64,000 bases of DNA from Paratinospora sagittata. Taxonomy: Eukaryota > Streptophyta > Magnoliopsida > Ranunculales > Menispermaceae. Numbering within the stretch: the stretch's first letter is position 1; the number at the start of each line of letters is the position of its first letter. Where the stretch lies: assembly GCA_035771175.1 (NCBI GenBank), contig CM069607.1, positions 15,942,001-16,006,000 of the forward strand, read 5' to 3'. A program made the translations under genes and the position numbers. Under the pieces are notes generated by a model. The model was not told the origin of the DNA and made no database searches. It saw only the letters and a list, made by a program, of their open reading frames with translations. This document shows positions 1 to 12,301 of this stretch, in pieces.

Positions 1-1502
1 AAACCCAAATCAAAAGCCAATTAAGATTCTAAAATAGTCTAACTCATCATCCAATTCCATATTGCTCAATTTAACTATTTAATACTACATTAACCCACAT
101 TTAACTCAAATTGAATGTAATAAGTGGATCCAACCACTATAATACATATCATTCAATCATAAATTAGGTCAAAATTGCAAAATTTGGGTAAATCCCCAAA
201 TCCATTGCAATTTTTCAATTCACATGGCCTAGGCCAAAATTGCACTATACCTAGGGTTTCCAGCCATTAAAATTAGTAAATTAGACCACTACACATCCAC
301 ATTTACCCATCTATTCATCATACATCACATGCAAATTCAATGGCAAACCCTAAGTCCAAAATCTAGGGTTTATGTCAATACACATGACCACTCCAATTTC
401 TTGCTAGAAATTGAGGGTTTCACCGTCAATAGGTTCCCAATGGCCTCTAATTAAACATACATGACATGTAAACCCTAACTCCAAGATGTGTTCTTTCAAC
501 ACCCTCCACAAATTTTGGGATTCATGGGTGGAACACATCAATAGGGTTTTTCTAGGTTAGGGAAGGTCTCTAACATCATAAACAAGCATAAAATAGCTAA
601 AACATGTAAACCCTAGATCTAGAACCCACCAAATTCGGGATTCGTACAAACCCTTGATCAAAATAAAACTTGCAAACACACATGAAAGAGATAGAATAAA
701 GAAAATGAGAGAGAATGATATACCTTGGAGGGATTTTGGGAAAAAATGCACCAAACCCTAGCCTTTCTCTCTCCTTTCTCCTCTCCCCTTATTTTCCTCT
801 TCTCCAAGCTCCTTTCCCTCTCTTCAAAGTGAAAAATGAGCAAGTGTGCCTAAAATTAGAGTGTGGTTGCTTTTATAGAAAAAATTTTGGCCCACATGAA
901 AAACTACCAAAAAAAAGATTTTCCTGTTGGAATTACTTGCACTTAGATAATCTATTTCTTTCAAAATACTCACCTAATTAACATCTTAACCGTTATAAAT
1001 TTTTATGAGTCTACCAACCTTCTTGTAAAATTTGAGCTCAGTCCAACGGTGGGATTGCGAGATCTAACCGTTTGATCAAAACGGCGCAAGAAAATTTGCA
1101 AATTCGAAAATAAGTGTTTGGAGTCTTATATCTCACAGTACACAACTCTGTTCAAGATCTTCACAAGTCAGAATGAAGATATATCAGAGGAGAATAAGCT
1201 GACAAAATTTCATCTCAATCGGACCACGGATCTAGGAGATCAAGCCATTGATGTAATCGGTGACAGAAATTTCGTCCTCCATGGAGTGAGCTCCATTAAT
1301 CCAAAACACCGTTCTCGACATATTTTAATGTCGAACGGGTCTCCGATTATTCCAAAACACACTCTAAATAACATAGAGAGAATGCAAAGACACTTGAACC
1401 TACGCTCATCGAGCATCAAATACGCATACGCATACATATGCAGATATGTATACGGGTACTCTACGTGTCAAAATGACGTCATTCAAAGGTACGGGTGCTA
1501 CA
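1..1502 (-). repeat. 3' LTR of element A, partial
   Basis: This matches about 10150-11691 of the 5' LTR throughout, including the CT-rich stretch near 760-820, the TATA-like block near 870 and the TGACGTCA palindrome near 1474. On the minus strand it starts TGTAGCACCC at 1502. The U5 end of this LTR lies left of position 1. No gene is supported in it; the short open frames here are Ser/Leu-rich products of the CT-rich leader. Confidence 0.93.
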
Positions 1503-1514
1503 ACTCTCTCCAAC
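1503..1514 (-). other. Polypurine tract of element A
   Basis: Minus strand GTTGGAGAGAGT lies directly against the 3' LTR start TGTAGC. A purine run in this position primes plus-strand DNA synthesis in LTR retrotransposons. Position and composition are seen; function is from the family. Confidence 0.8.
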
Positions 1515-1559
1515 TTAAGAGTATTTTTGTCCAAAAAAATAAAAGCAAGAGAACTAACC

Positions 1560-2110
1560 TCAGTCAGTAAAGAGATCGGGGAATTGCTCCGTCATCTGGT
1601 CGTCATGCTCCCAGGTTTGCTCTTCATTATCATGAAATTGCCATTTGACTCGCACAAGCGGGATCTCCTTATTCCTCAATTTTTGAACTCGATGAGCCAC
1701 AATCTGAATAGGCAACTCCGTATATGTCGTATCCTCCTCAACTTGCAGATGACTCACATCAAGCACATGAGCTGGATCGGGGTAAAACTACTTCGATGGA
1801 TCCTCATTAAACTTCCTCAGCATCGATATGTGGAAAACATCGTGAACACCCTCGAGCTTAGAAGGTAGAGCCAACCTGTACACTACTGGTCCAATCCTCT
1901 CAACAATCTGGAATGGCCCAATAAACCTAGGGGCAAGTTTTCTTCTGACGTTGAACCTTATCCGACCCTTGAGTGGCGAGACTTTAAGCAAAACTAGGTC
2001 TCCCACTGCAATCTCTAATGGCCGATGCCGGTTATCGTAATAATTTTTCTGTCTGTCCTGAGCCGACTTTAGCCTCTGTCGAATCAGCTTGACCTTCTTT
2101 GTTTGCTCAA
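1560..2110 (-). pseudogene. pol: Element A integrase C-terminus with chromodomain-like tail
   Basis: The minus strand encodes the gypsy integrase C-terminal region, with VGDLVLLKVSPLKGRIRF, a PRFIGPF block and VHDVFHISMLRKF, followed by the chromodomain-like end with VRVKWQFH and EQTWEHDD. An in-frame TAG near 1785 separates the two parts. In chromoviruses this tail is thought to steer integration to heterochromatin. It is the downstream part of the integrase at 4832-5880; the open frame was split by the solo LTR at 2111-4831, and the two sides rejoin in frame (..AVVE + QTKKVKL..). Confidence 0.9.
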
Positions 2111-4831
2111 GTCACAACCCACTATCTGTGACGTCATGACTGACACGGAACCTCGTGTACATCCTCCCCTCGACATACACAGCGTCCGGATAAGCCTTCT
2201 AACACATACCATAATCCCTAAATACACAACAATAAACACATAGACATAATATAAGATCATCATATAAAACATATCCAAAATGACAACCAGAAAAATTTTC
2301 TCCAAGTCCATAGTGTTCAAAAGTACAAAATATACTTAACCATAAGTACAAACCCATCTAAATGTTAAGTATAATCATTAGGTGTTACATAGTACAATTT
2401 ATTAAAATAAATTGCAGAAAAGTACTAAACACCTACGTCAACGACAGTACGGGAACGCTTTGCAGCTAAGCTTTCACTTTCTCCTTCCTATCAGACCCTA
2501 AAAAAATAGGGATGAGGGGTGAGTTACAACAAGCTCAGTGAATGTTCTATACAAGTGGCAACATATATATGCATTTAAGTAAAACATTGCAAGAATCATT
2601 AAAATCATTTAAATAATCATGGGTGTAAGCAATATTACATACATGCCAATATAATGTATCATGTTACAAACAAGACAATGCATACCATTTTATAAACATG
2701 CATATGCAACCTAACACCTCCTGAGTAAGAATCAATACAAGGGCCATGTGTGCGTGAAACCCATGCCCGATCGACTTCTTACCTGTATCTATCAGAATTC
2801 CTATGGATTGTATGAAAAATAGGATTCACCCACCAAAACAAGTACAATGTCTAGGCGAATCCTAACATACACAACCCATTGAAGTCATTTGTAAGATCCA
2901 CAATTGAGAATTTTCAGTCAGCCCAATGGGATTCCATAAGAATCCCAAGCCTGGGGAATGCAACATAACTCAATTGTTTTCCCCAACTGACTATGCTCAA
3001 ATATAGTTCATGAATTCAATAAATCATGCATACTACATTATTCAAGCATTTAAAACATTTTTATACTACAATTCCACATATAGAATTTACAAGTAAAAAG
3101 ACACTCACAACTTGATTGGCTAGACCTAGTCAATCCAATTTTCATTTCCAAAAAGCAGTAGGATGCCACAATCACCCAATGTAACTCAATCCCCAATTGG
3201 CTTATTTGGTTAACTTAGATCATTCACAAAGCCTGAAACATACATGGTTTATGTCAAAACTGAAAATCAGTCCAAGTATGCCAACTAACCATGTTTAAAC
3301 CCAAATCAAATGCCAATTAAGATTCTAAAATAGTCCTACACTTGAGCCAATCCCATATTGCCTAATTTAACCATTTAATACCCAATTAACCCACATTTAG
3401 CCCAATTGAATGCAATAAGTTGATCTAACCACTCTAATGCATGACATTCAATCATAAATAAGGTTAATTAGACTAATTGTAAGTCAATTTGACCAATTGA
3501 CATCAATTAGGGCAAAATCTCCAAATTTTGGCAAATCCCCAAATTCATGGCAAATCCCCAAATTCATGGCCTAAGCCAAATTTGCACTACACTTAGGGTT
3601 TTCAGCAAGCAAGATAAATAAATTAAACCATCAATCATCTACATTTACCCATTAGATCAACATATATGACATGCAATGAAAAACCCTAAGTTCATAACCT
3701 AGGTCTAGGTCAAATACATGGCTAAACATTAATTACACCCTAATTCAATGCGCTATTTGGACATAACAAACTACCAAAAGAAATATACAATAACTAATTT
3801 AACCGTTCAGATTAAAGAACATCAAGAGACAAATCTTCTGTCCAAAATTGAGCTAAATCCAATGGTAGATCAAAGAGATATGCCTATTTGATTAAGACAG
3901 CTCCAACAAAATGATTTCTTCTCTCCTGCTTCAAATACTTGAACTCAGATGATTATATCTCACAAAATACTCAACTTGTCCACATCGTAACCGTTCATAA
4001 TGCTACACGTTCAGTTGTGAAACATATTCTGAAGTATCACATCCATCCAATGGTATATTTAGGAGATCCAGTAGTGTGATCTAAACTGTGCGAGAAATCC
4101 ATATTTTTCGACTAGTTGTGTTTGGGAGGTTATATCTCTCAAAAGAAAACTCCAATCAAGATCTCCACCGACCAGAATGAAGAACCATAAGAGAAGAACT
4201 GGTTGAAAAATTTTCAGCTTGGTCCAACCACGGATCTAAGAGATCAACCTTTTGATCAAAACATTGCTAAGACTTCCCTTCAAGCAACTTCCTCTCTCTT
4301 TCTCTTCTTTTCTTTTCTCTCAACCTTACTCTCTCAAAAATGTCCCCCAAGGAAGAAAATGAGAGATTGAGACACATGTTACACCCACATGCACCTATTT
4401 TGCCAAGTGTTGATCATGTTCCAACACCATGCCAAGTGTTTGCTCAAGGGCTCATTTGTTAGCCACATGGCCTTTACCCAATCACAACCTTACATGTGAG
4501 TTGTTAACCAATCCACTAATTCCAACAATTCCATCATTTTTTTTCATTTATTTAATCAATACATGCCCATTTCAAATCATGGTCCAATTGGCCCCATTAT
4601 ACAATTAATAACAAATACATTAATATTAATATGTCACTATTAATATATTACTTTAGTGATGTGTATTATTATCATTATCAATGTCATTAGCACATAAATG
4701 ACAATATTAATAATGATAATTCTCTAAAATAGTATGCAAAGACACTTGAACCAACCCACGTCGAGCCTCAAATACGTCTACGGGTACTCTATAGGTCACG
4801 ATGACATCATCCTAAGGTACAGGCGTTACAA
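2111..4831 (-). repeat. Solo LTR of family A inserted in element A integrase
   Basis: About 2.72 kb similar over its length to the element A LTR: the same ACAAGCTCAGTGAATGT block near 2530 and 9420, and the same block around 3290-3360 and 10140-10210. It carries the LTR-end signal near 2113 and starts TGTAACGCC on the minus strand at its right end. CTCAA at 2106-2110 and 4832-4836 forms a 5-bp target duplication, placed so that the integrase frame reads through when the insert is removed. No internal coding sequence remains, so it is a solo LTR. The exact terminal base is ambiguous by one position. Confidence 0.88.
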
Positions 4832-5880
4832 CTCAACAACTGCATCGGAGCCCCATAACTGCGTATCACTCACCTCGTACCAACAAGTTGGAGATCTACG
4901 CGGTCTTTCATACAAAACCTCATATGGTGCCACACCGATGCTCTCCTAATAATTGTTGTTGTAAGCAAACTCACACAAGGGAAAATGCTCACCCCAACCA
5001 CCACTGAACTCTAAAATGCAAGACTTGAGCATATTCTCCAGCATCTGAATCACTCTCTCGGACTGACCATCCGTCTGAGGGTAAAACGATGTACTGAGTT
5101 GGAGATGGGTCCCAAATCAGGTCTGCAAAGCCTGCCAAAACCTCGATGTAAATCGTGGATCTCGATCTGACACGATAGACTAGGGAACTCCATGCAATCT
5201 CACGATTTCTCTCACATATAATCTGCTCAGTCTATCCACAGAGTCTCTGGCGCTCATAGGAAGGAAGTGTGCACTCTTTGTCAATTTATCGACCACAACC
5301 CAAATGGCATAAAATTTGCTCTGAGACCTCGGCAATCCCATGATGAAATCCATCGTGATGTGCTCCCATTTCTACTCAGGTATGGGTAATGGCTGCATCT
5401 GACCTCCAAGCTTCCGGTGTTCAGCCTTAACCTACTGGCACACCTCACATCTCTGCACATACTCAACTATACTCTTCTTAATCCCATGCCACCACACAAA
5501 TCTCTTCATGTCACGATACGATTTGGTAGCCCCTAGATGAACAGTATACTGAGACATGTGAGCCTCTCAAAGTATCTCAGCACGCAACTTAGCATTATAT
5601 GGGATCCATAGTCCCCATTTATACCGCAAGACATCATTTAGACCTAACTGCCTATCAACCTGGTTAGCACTGTCTGCGTATCTACGATACATGTCATAAT
5701 CCGGACAATGTTCCTATAGATCTCTAACCCACAGAATATGGGCATCAACAAGCTGCACATGCATCTGAGCACATATCTCAATACGTGGTGCGTCCGAGAG
5801 TATACTTATCATAGTCACTCTCTCAAGTAAATGCCACTGCTAGGCCATCTAAAAAGCAACCACCTGAGTCTCTGCTCGCC
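4832..5880 (-). pseudogene. pol: Element A integrase, zinc-binding domain and DDE core
   Basis: Minus-strand frames give the H2C2 zinc domain (CEVCQ-VKAEH near 5430-5460), then the catalytic core: KWEHITMDFIMGLP, SIVSDRDPRFTSRFW and PQTDGQSERVIQ. These hold the expected Asp, Asp and Glu. The core ends with SIGVAPYEVLYERPRRSPT. The enzyme inserts retrotransposon cDNA into chromosomes. Several in-frame stops and at least one frameshift disable it. It continues at 1560-2110 beyond the solo LTR. Confidence 0.9.
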
Positions 5881-7279
5881 TACGGCTCAATGCATCAGCC
5901 ACAACATTGGCTTTGCCAGGATGATACTCCAAAGAGAAATCATAATCCTTAAGTAACTCGAGCCATCTCCTCTACCGCATATTCAACTCCTTCTGATCAA
6001 AGAGGTACCTCAAACTCTTATGATCAGAAAACAAAGTGAACCTCTCACCATAAAGGTAATGCCTCCATAGCTTCAGTGCAAACACAATAGCGGCCAACTC
6101 CAAATCATGCACAGGGTAGTTGTGGTCATGCACCTTAAGTTGTCTAGATGCATATGCAACCACTCGACCCTCCTGCATCAGCACACATCCCAGACCTAAG
6201 AGTGATGCATCCCTATAATTCACCAACTCTTTCGCAGGTTCTAGAAGAATCAACACTGGAGCTGTAGTCAACCTCATTTTCAACTCACTGAAAGCTCTCT
6301 CACAGGCATCCGACCACGTAAAGGTCACATTCTTCTGAGTCATCTTAGTCATCGGTTCGGTTATGGTGGAGAAGTCCTTCATGAACTTCCAGTAATAGCC
6401 AGCTAAACCCAGAAAGCTACGAATCTCTGTCACTGTAGTAGGTCTTGGCCAACCAATAATTGCCTCAACCTTAACAGAATCAACTAAAATACCCTCTGCA
6501 CTAACCACATGACCCAAGATTTTTATCTCGGTTATCCAAAAATCACACTTGCTCAGCTTGGCATACAACCTATGCTCCAACAATATCTGCAATGTAACTC
6601 TAAGATAACGCTCATGATCCTCCCTAGTCTTAGAGTAGACTGGGATATCATCAATGAAGACTATAATGAACTGGTTAAAGTACGGTCTGAATACTTTCTG
6701 CATCAGATCCATGAACATAGCTGGTGCATTAGTCAAACCAAAGGGCATCACCAGAAACTCGTAATGTCCATACCTCGTTCGAAAAGCAGTCTTCGACACA
6801 TCTTCATCTCTAATCCTCAACTGATGGTACCCGGACCTCAAGTAAATCTTCGAAAAGAATTTGGCCCCAATCTGTTGATCGAACAAGTTATCAATATGAG
6901 GAAGTGAATACTTATTCTTCACAGTCACCTTATTCAGCAGACCGTAGTCTATGCCCAATTGAAGACTCCCATCCTTCTTCTTGACGAACAACACAGGTGC
7001 TCCCTAAGGTGACATGCCAGGGGAAACAAATCCCTTGCCCATTAACTCATCAAGTTGGGCTCTGAGTTCATTCAACTCTTTCGGTGCCATATGATACAGT
7101 GGAATGGAAATGGGTTTTGTCCCGGGCATCAGCTCAATAATGAAGTCTACCTCTCGCTTAGGCGACAAGCTAGGTAACTCATCGGGAAAATCCTCTGGGT
7201 ACTCACAGACTACATGAATGTTTGCTAGCTGAAAGCCCTGTCCCACATCATCCACTGGCCATCGTAGCAGCCTCAACAT
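5881..7279 (-). pseudogene. pol: Element A reverse transcriptase and RNase H
   Basis: The longest open piece (5972-6994, 340 aa) spans most of RT and RNase H. Seen in order: [46 protein letters not shown], the active-site FIDDI box, [10 protein letters not shown], then RNase H with [17 protein letters not shown] and [14 protein letters not shown]. The upstream piece 7004-7279 holds PDELPSLSPKREVDF and ends at a TAG where relatives have Trp (SPWGAP), a TGG to TAG change. RT copies element RNA into DNA. The catalytic Asp pair is intact but the polyprotein is broken. Confidence 0.94.
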
Positions 7280-7680
7280 CAGTGGCTAATCTACCCTGGG
7301 TAGGTGGTCTCGATGCAGTCCCGCCTCAAAAAACAAAGACTGGCTGTCCGGGTATCTGAAAGACATCCTTCTTGCCGAAGCAATCAATGTGAGCAAGATA
7401 CGCTACCAGCCAATCCATACCCAAAATGGCATCAAACTCAAGGAACTCTAAGACTCTAAGGTCAACAAACATCTCGTGGTCCTCGAATCTCACAATGCAA
7501 ACGGGTAAATCCTCTCACCGGCTGCTGTACTCAAAACAAACGGCGTACTAGTCCTAATAGTAGAGAATGTCAATCTATCTACCACACTACCAAAAATAAA
7601 AGACAGAGTAGAACCAACATCAATCAAAACATACATCATAGAATCACAAATACTGATTGTATCTCTAATTAACTATTTGT
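7280..7680 (-). pseudogene. pol: Element A aspartic protease region
   Basis: Between the gag zinc knuckle and RT, the minus strand encodes a decayed retroviral-type protease. YVLIDVGSTLSFIF matches the usual LIDSGATHSFI active site with Ser changed to Val, and MPFWVWIGW corresponds to GMDWL. Several stops and frame changes are present. The protease would cut the gag-pol polyprotein. The call rests on position and these two motifs. Confidence 0.75.
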
Positions 7681-8930
7681 TGGCCTTGGGATCTGCTTGT
7701 GTAATAGCTCTGGCCTACTCTCTGGTGTAGGATTATACTGGCCAAAAGACACCCTTTGTGGACACTGATTCTTCTTGTGCCCCGGAGCCCCATAACCAAA
7801 GCAAACAATCGGTTTTGGTACTCTAAGTGCAGAAGATGCAGCCTGCGACTCAGCCCTGACTGTCGGCTGTCCACCAAATTTGACAAAACTCTGTTGCTGC
7901 TGCTGCTGCTGCTGGGGTGCAGGCTACAGACACCTTGTATCCACTACCATTGGGTCTCGGCCTCTTGTTACGTCGACCCCTCCTATCACGATAATATTGC
8001 ATCCCTGACCCTGCCGGCTGTGTCTAAATTGAAGTAGCTGCAGGAGTCTGGACTGTGGCAGGTAACCTCATCAGTGAATTAGCCTCTGCGGCCTGCTCAA
8101 CGCCTAAGCATAAGTCTGTACGTTGGCCAGTGCCAAAACTTGACGAATACGGTCTCGAAAACCATCCCGTATCCTCTGCATCCTTTGCTCATCGGTAGAC
8201 ACCATCTCTGGAGTGAGGAGTGCCAATCTGTTGAACTCTTGCTCATATTTTTTAACAGACATGTATCCTGGGTTAGATGTAAAAAGTGGATCCGACGCTG
8301 ATCCCTTGCGACCCGTGGATAAAACCTCTCAAATAACAACTCCTTGAATATAGCCCAAGTCCGGATCTTACCCTCTATACGCTCCAGTCGTTCCCACCAT
8401 TTGTTTGCCTTGTTAATAAGCTTAAACCTGACAAGCTTGACCTGTCAAAAAAAATGGTCTCCATTTGAGTCAACCATCCCTCAGCAAGCTCTGAGTCAAG
8501 ACTTCCAGAAACTTAACCGGATTCTGATACTTGAAGGCTTTCATAACCTCTCATAATAGTTTTTCTCTGCCCTCTCAGCCTCAGTCTCCCCAATTACAAC
8601 ATACTGGACCCTAGCTGGTCCTACCTGATTTGCCTGCTCTGCCTGATCCCCTACCGCTGCTGCCACACTACTGTGATCTGCAGTCACTGCTACATCACCC
8701 TACAGTGGTGGCCTAAGACCCTGCGTACGGCCTAGCAACTCGAAGATCTGGGCCTGCTGCTGCTGAGTGGCCTCTAAGACTGCCTCAATACGCCTAAGGC
8801 CTTCCTCTAGGTCTATGGATGATTCTGCTCTTTCCTCTTTTGTAAATATTTGAAATTCACAAATAAGGTAAAACTCAATTAGGATCACAATCCAGGAAAA
8901 GTTACCCCTAAGATAACTACCCATAAAACA
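7681..8930 (-). pseudogene. gag: Element A gag, decayed
   Basis: Minus-strand fragments form a gypsy gag: an N-terminal part near 8700-8924 with a Gln-rich ATQQQQAQIFELL, a capsid part near 8097-8339 with MSVKKYEQEFNRLALLTPEM, a Gln run encoded by about eight CAG repeats (7894-7914) and a zinc knuckle near 7790 reading CFGYGAPGHKKNQC. The second Cys of the usual CX2CX4HX4C is Tyr, so the knuckle is damaged. Frameshifts and stops separate the parts. Gag forms the virus-like particle in the cytoplasm. Confidence 0.85.
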
Positions 8931-8987
8931 AATATAACATCATATAAGTCTTTTATTCTTTTCAAGGATTTTAAACCTAAAACACTC

Positions 8988-8999
8988 GCTCTGATACCA
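8988..8999 (-). other. Primer-binding site, tRNA-iMet type (element A)
   Basis: Minus strand TGGTATCAGAGC begins four bases after the 5' LTR end (GGGTCGTGGCA). This is the standard plant retrotransposon PBS complementary to the 3' end of initiator methionine tRNA. Confidence 0.93.
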
Positions 9000-9003
9000 A
9001 ATT

Positions 9004-11691
9004 TGCCACGACCCATTATACGTGACGTCATGACCGGCACAGAACCCTCAGGTATACCCTCCATCGGTACACCTGGCGTCCAATCACCCTAATATACACG
9101 AAACCCAAAATGAAACACAATCCTAATATAACATCCATCTAAATAAAACCAATAACAATAAAGTAAAAATATATATTACATCTCCAAAATTACCAAATAT
9201 AAAATTTCATAAGTCCACAAAATATAAAAAACCCAACACATCCCATCTATGTGTTAATTATACATATACTAGGTGTTATCATGTACATAATATCAAAATA
9301 AAAAAGTGTACAACACCTACATCAACAAAAACCAAGGGAGTGCTCTGCAGTCAAGCCTTCCCTTTCCCTTTCCGATTCAAACTTGAAAGAAAAGGGTGAG
9401 GTGTGAGCTACAACAAGCTCAGTGAATGTCATTTACAAGTGGCAATATACATGCATTTATAAAAACATGGCAAGATCATAAAAAAACATTTAAAGTATCA
9501 TGGTGATAAAAAAACATTACATACATGCCAATATAATGCATCATGTCATAACAAAGACACTGCATATCATTTCTAAACATGCCAATGCAATCCTAACACC
9601 TCCTGAGCAAGGGCGATCAAATGCCTGGTGCGCGACACACAACGCCCGATCCGACCAAACAATATTCGTATTCTAGTAAGATTTATAGGGTCATGCAGCA
9701 CTTAGGACTAACCTAAGCTATCCTACCTATACACAAGCCATAAAACCCTCTACCAGGTCCACAATTGGGGATCACAAGTAGACTTACGAGACTTCCTAAG
9801 GGAAATCTCAACTAGGAGACCCAACCAAATTACTCACCTTATAGACTATGCTCAAATTCATTTCATGGAATATTAAAACATGCACAACACTTATAGATAT
9901 CAATTTAGATCAATTTATGTAATACAATGCCACATATAAAAATTAGAATATAAAAAGACAGTCACAACTTGATTGGCTAGACTTAGCCAATCCAAATTCC
10001 AATTCCACAAGAAGTATTTGGACGCCACAATCACCCCAAGCACCACAACCTCCAATTTGATTATTTGGGTTATATAAATCAACCACAAAATCCTGAAATA
10101 ACATGGTTCATTCAATACTAAAAATCAGCCTTAACGTATGCTACACAACCATGTATAAACCCTAATCAAAAGCCAATTAAGATTCTAAAATAGTCTAACA
10201 CATGAGCCAATTCCATATTGCTCAATTTAATTATTTAATACTATATTAACCCACAGTTAACCCAAATTTAATGTAATAGGTTGAGCGAACCACTATAATA
10301 CGTGACATTAAATCATAAATAGGGTTAATTAGACTAATTACAAGTCAATTTGGTCAATCGATGTCAATTAGGTCAATATCCCCAAATTTGGGCAAAACCC
10401 CAAATCCATTACAGTTTTTCAATTCACATGGCCTAGCCCAAAATTGCACTATACCTAGGGTTTCCAGCCATTAAAATCATAAATTGGACCACTACACATC
10501 TACATTTTCCCATCTATTCATCATACATCACATGCAAATTCAATGGCAAACCCGTAGTCCAAAATCTAGGGTTTAGGTCAATACAATAACCACTCCAATT
10601 TCTTGCTAGAAATTGGGGGTTTTACCTTCAATAGGTTACCAATGGCCTCTAATTAAACATACATGACATGCAAACCTTAACTTGAAGATGTGTTCTTTCA
10701 ACACCCTCCACAAATTTCGGGATTCATGGGTGGAACACGTCAATAGGGGTTTTTCTAGGTTAGGGAAGGTCTCTAACATCGTAAACAAGCATAAAATAGT
10801 TAAACACATGTAAACCCTGGGATTCATACAAACCCTAGGTCAAAATAAAACTTGAAAACACATATGAAAGAGATAGAATAAAGAAAATGAGAGAGAATGA
10901 TATACCTTGGAGGGATTTTGGGCAAAAATGCACAAAACCCTAGCCTTTCTCTCTCCTTTCTCCTCTCCCCTTCTTTTTCTCTTCTCCAAGCTCCTTTTCC
11001 TTTCTTCAAAGTGAAAAATGGGCAAGTGTGCCTAAAATTAGAGTGTGGTTGCTTTTATAGAAGAAAATTGGGCCCACATGAAAAACTGCCAAAAAATAAA
11101 TTTTTCTACTGCAATTACTTGCACTTAGATAATCATTTTCCTGCAAAATAGTCACCTAATTAACATCTTAACTGTTATAAATTTTTAGGAGTTCGTTACC
11201 AACCTTTTGGTAAAATTTCAGCTCAGTCCAACAGTAGGATTGCGAGATCCAACCGTTGATCCAAACGGCGCAAAAAAATTTGCAAATCCGAGAAACAATG
11301 TTTGGAGTCTTATATCTCACAGTAGACAACTCCGATCAAGATCTTCACAAGTCATAATGAAGATCTATCAGAGGAGAATAAGCTGACAAAATTTTATCTC
11401 AATCAGACCACGGATCTAGGAGATCAGGCCATTGATGTAATCGGTGACAGAAATTTTATCCTCGATGAAGCGAGCTCCACTAATCCAAAACACTGTTCGA
11501 CATGTTTCGACGTCGAACGAGTCTCTGATCATTGAGAAACTTCACACGAACTCAAAATAACATAAAAAGAATGCAAAGACACTCGAACCTACACGCGTCG
11601 AGCATCATATACGCATACACATACGTATACAAATACGTATACAGGTGCTCTGCGGGTCAAAATGACGTCATTCAAAGGTACGGGTGCTACA
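9004..11691 (-). repeat. 5' LTR of element A
   Basis: Complete LTR of about 2688 bp: on the minus strand it starts TGTAGCACCC at 11691 and ends GTGGCA at 9004, giving TG...CA ends. U3 is about 640 bp, with a TATA box near 11055. A GA-rich (minus-strand) leader lies near 10940-11010. Both ends carry TGACGTCA about 20 bp inside. No gene is supported in the LTR. Confidence 0.93.
11051..11060 (-). promoter_or_regulatory. TATA box in element A LTR
   Basis: Minus strand CTATAAAAGC lies about 640 bp into the LTR and just upstream of the GA-rich leader. The same block is in the 3' LTR near 870. LTR promoters normally have TATA here; the start site would be about 25-30 bp further left. Confidence 0.6.
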
Positions 11692-12301
11692 ACCAAAACC
11701 CTAGCCTAGGTCAACCCGAAATCGTGGCTCATGGTAAAGCTACACCATTGAAGAGCTTCCATTCATTTCCAATGGTGGTCTAATAGAGAAAAGAGAAAGA
11801 AACCATTACCTTGGGGGGTTGATTTGAGCTAGAACACCTTCAAAAGCTCAAACTCCTTCTTCGTCCCTCTTCTTTACTCCTTTCTTCTCTTTCTAAAGCT
11901 CTAAATGTGCAAATGGGTCGTCCAAAAGGGTTTACACCAGCAAAAATACAAGGTGAGCCCACAACAAAAGCTTTTTAAAAAAATTGTGTTTCGCTCAAGG
12001 AATGCGTTCCTTCCTGTACTAAGAAATTTTCCGCTCTCGGCCTCGCGCAAGGAGCGCGTTCCTCACATTAGGAGTGCGTTCCTTCTCTAGAAGCCATTCC
12101 TCCCGCACTGAGACATCATTTTTGGCCTATTTTGACACCCTACAGGTCTCTGACCAACCAGAGACTTTCACACACATTAAATAACTTAAAATCATGCGAC
12201 AACACTCAAACTAACACATACAAAACATCAAATACACAAACATACACATCAAAGCAAACACATAGAGTTTGGGCAAAATGCAAATGGGTTGTGGGCTAGA
12301 T
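11692..12301 (-). repeat. Gypsy LTR fragment between element A and C1
   Basis: The right end (12258-12301) is the reverse complement of the first ~60 bp of the element B LTR (compare 16527-16570), lacking about 22 terminal bases. The rest is a related LTR with an AT-rich stretch and three copies of a GGAxxGCGTTCC palindromic motif at 11997-12082. It abuts copia gag without a recognisable LTR end, so the junction is probably a deletion. No gene seen. Confidence 0.6.

Larger units (their letters stand above)
1..11691 (-). mobile_element. Ty3/gypsy chromodomain-type retrotransposon A, left end outside window
   Basis: Read right to left this is a complete element order: 5' LTR (9004-11691), PBS, gag, protease, RT, RNase H, integrase, chromodomain-like tail, PPT and a 3' LTR that runs off the left edge. 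RT precedes integrase, which defines Ty3/gypsy; the integrase tail and the LTRs of about 2.7 kb resemble plant Tekay/Del-type chromoviruses (inferred lineage). All reading frames carry stops and frameshifts, so it is dead. The two LTRs agree at roughly 93-94% by eye over the shared part. A related solo LTR interrupts the integrase at 2111-4831. Confidence 0.92.

Noticed and set aside
340..620. Interstitial telomere repeats (AAACCCTA-like words)
   Set aside because: The heptamers are scattered single occurrences in family A LTRs and never tandem.
715..981. Plus-strand ORF of 88 aa, also at 10897-11151 (84 aa)
   Set aside because: Both are the CT-rich leader of the element A LTR read in antisense; similar because the LTRs are copies, not because a protein is conserved.
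6509..6907. Plus-strand ORF of 132 aa
   Set aside because: Antisense of a well-supported RT frame.
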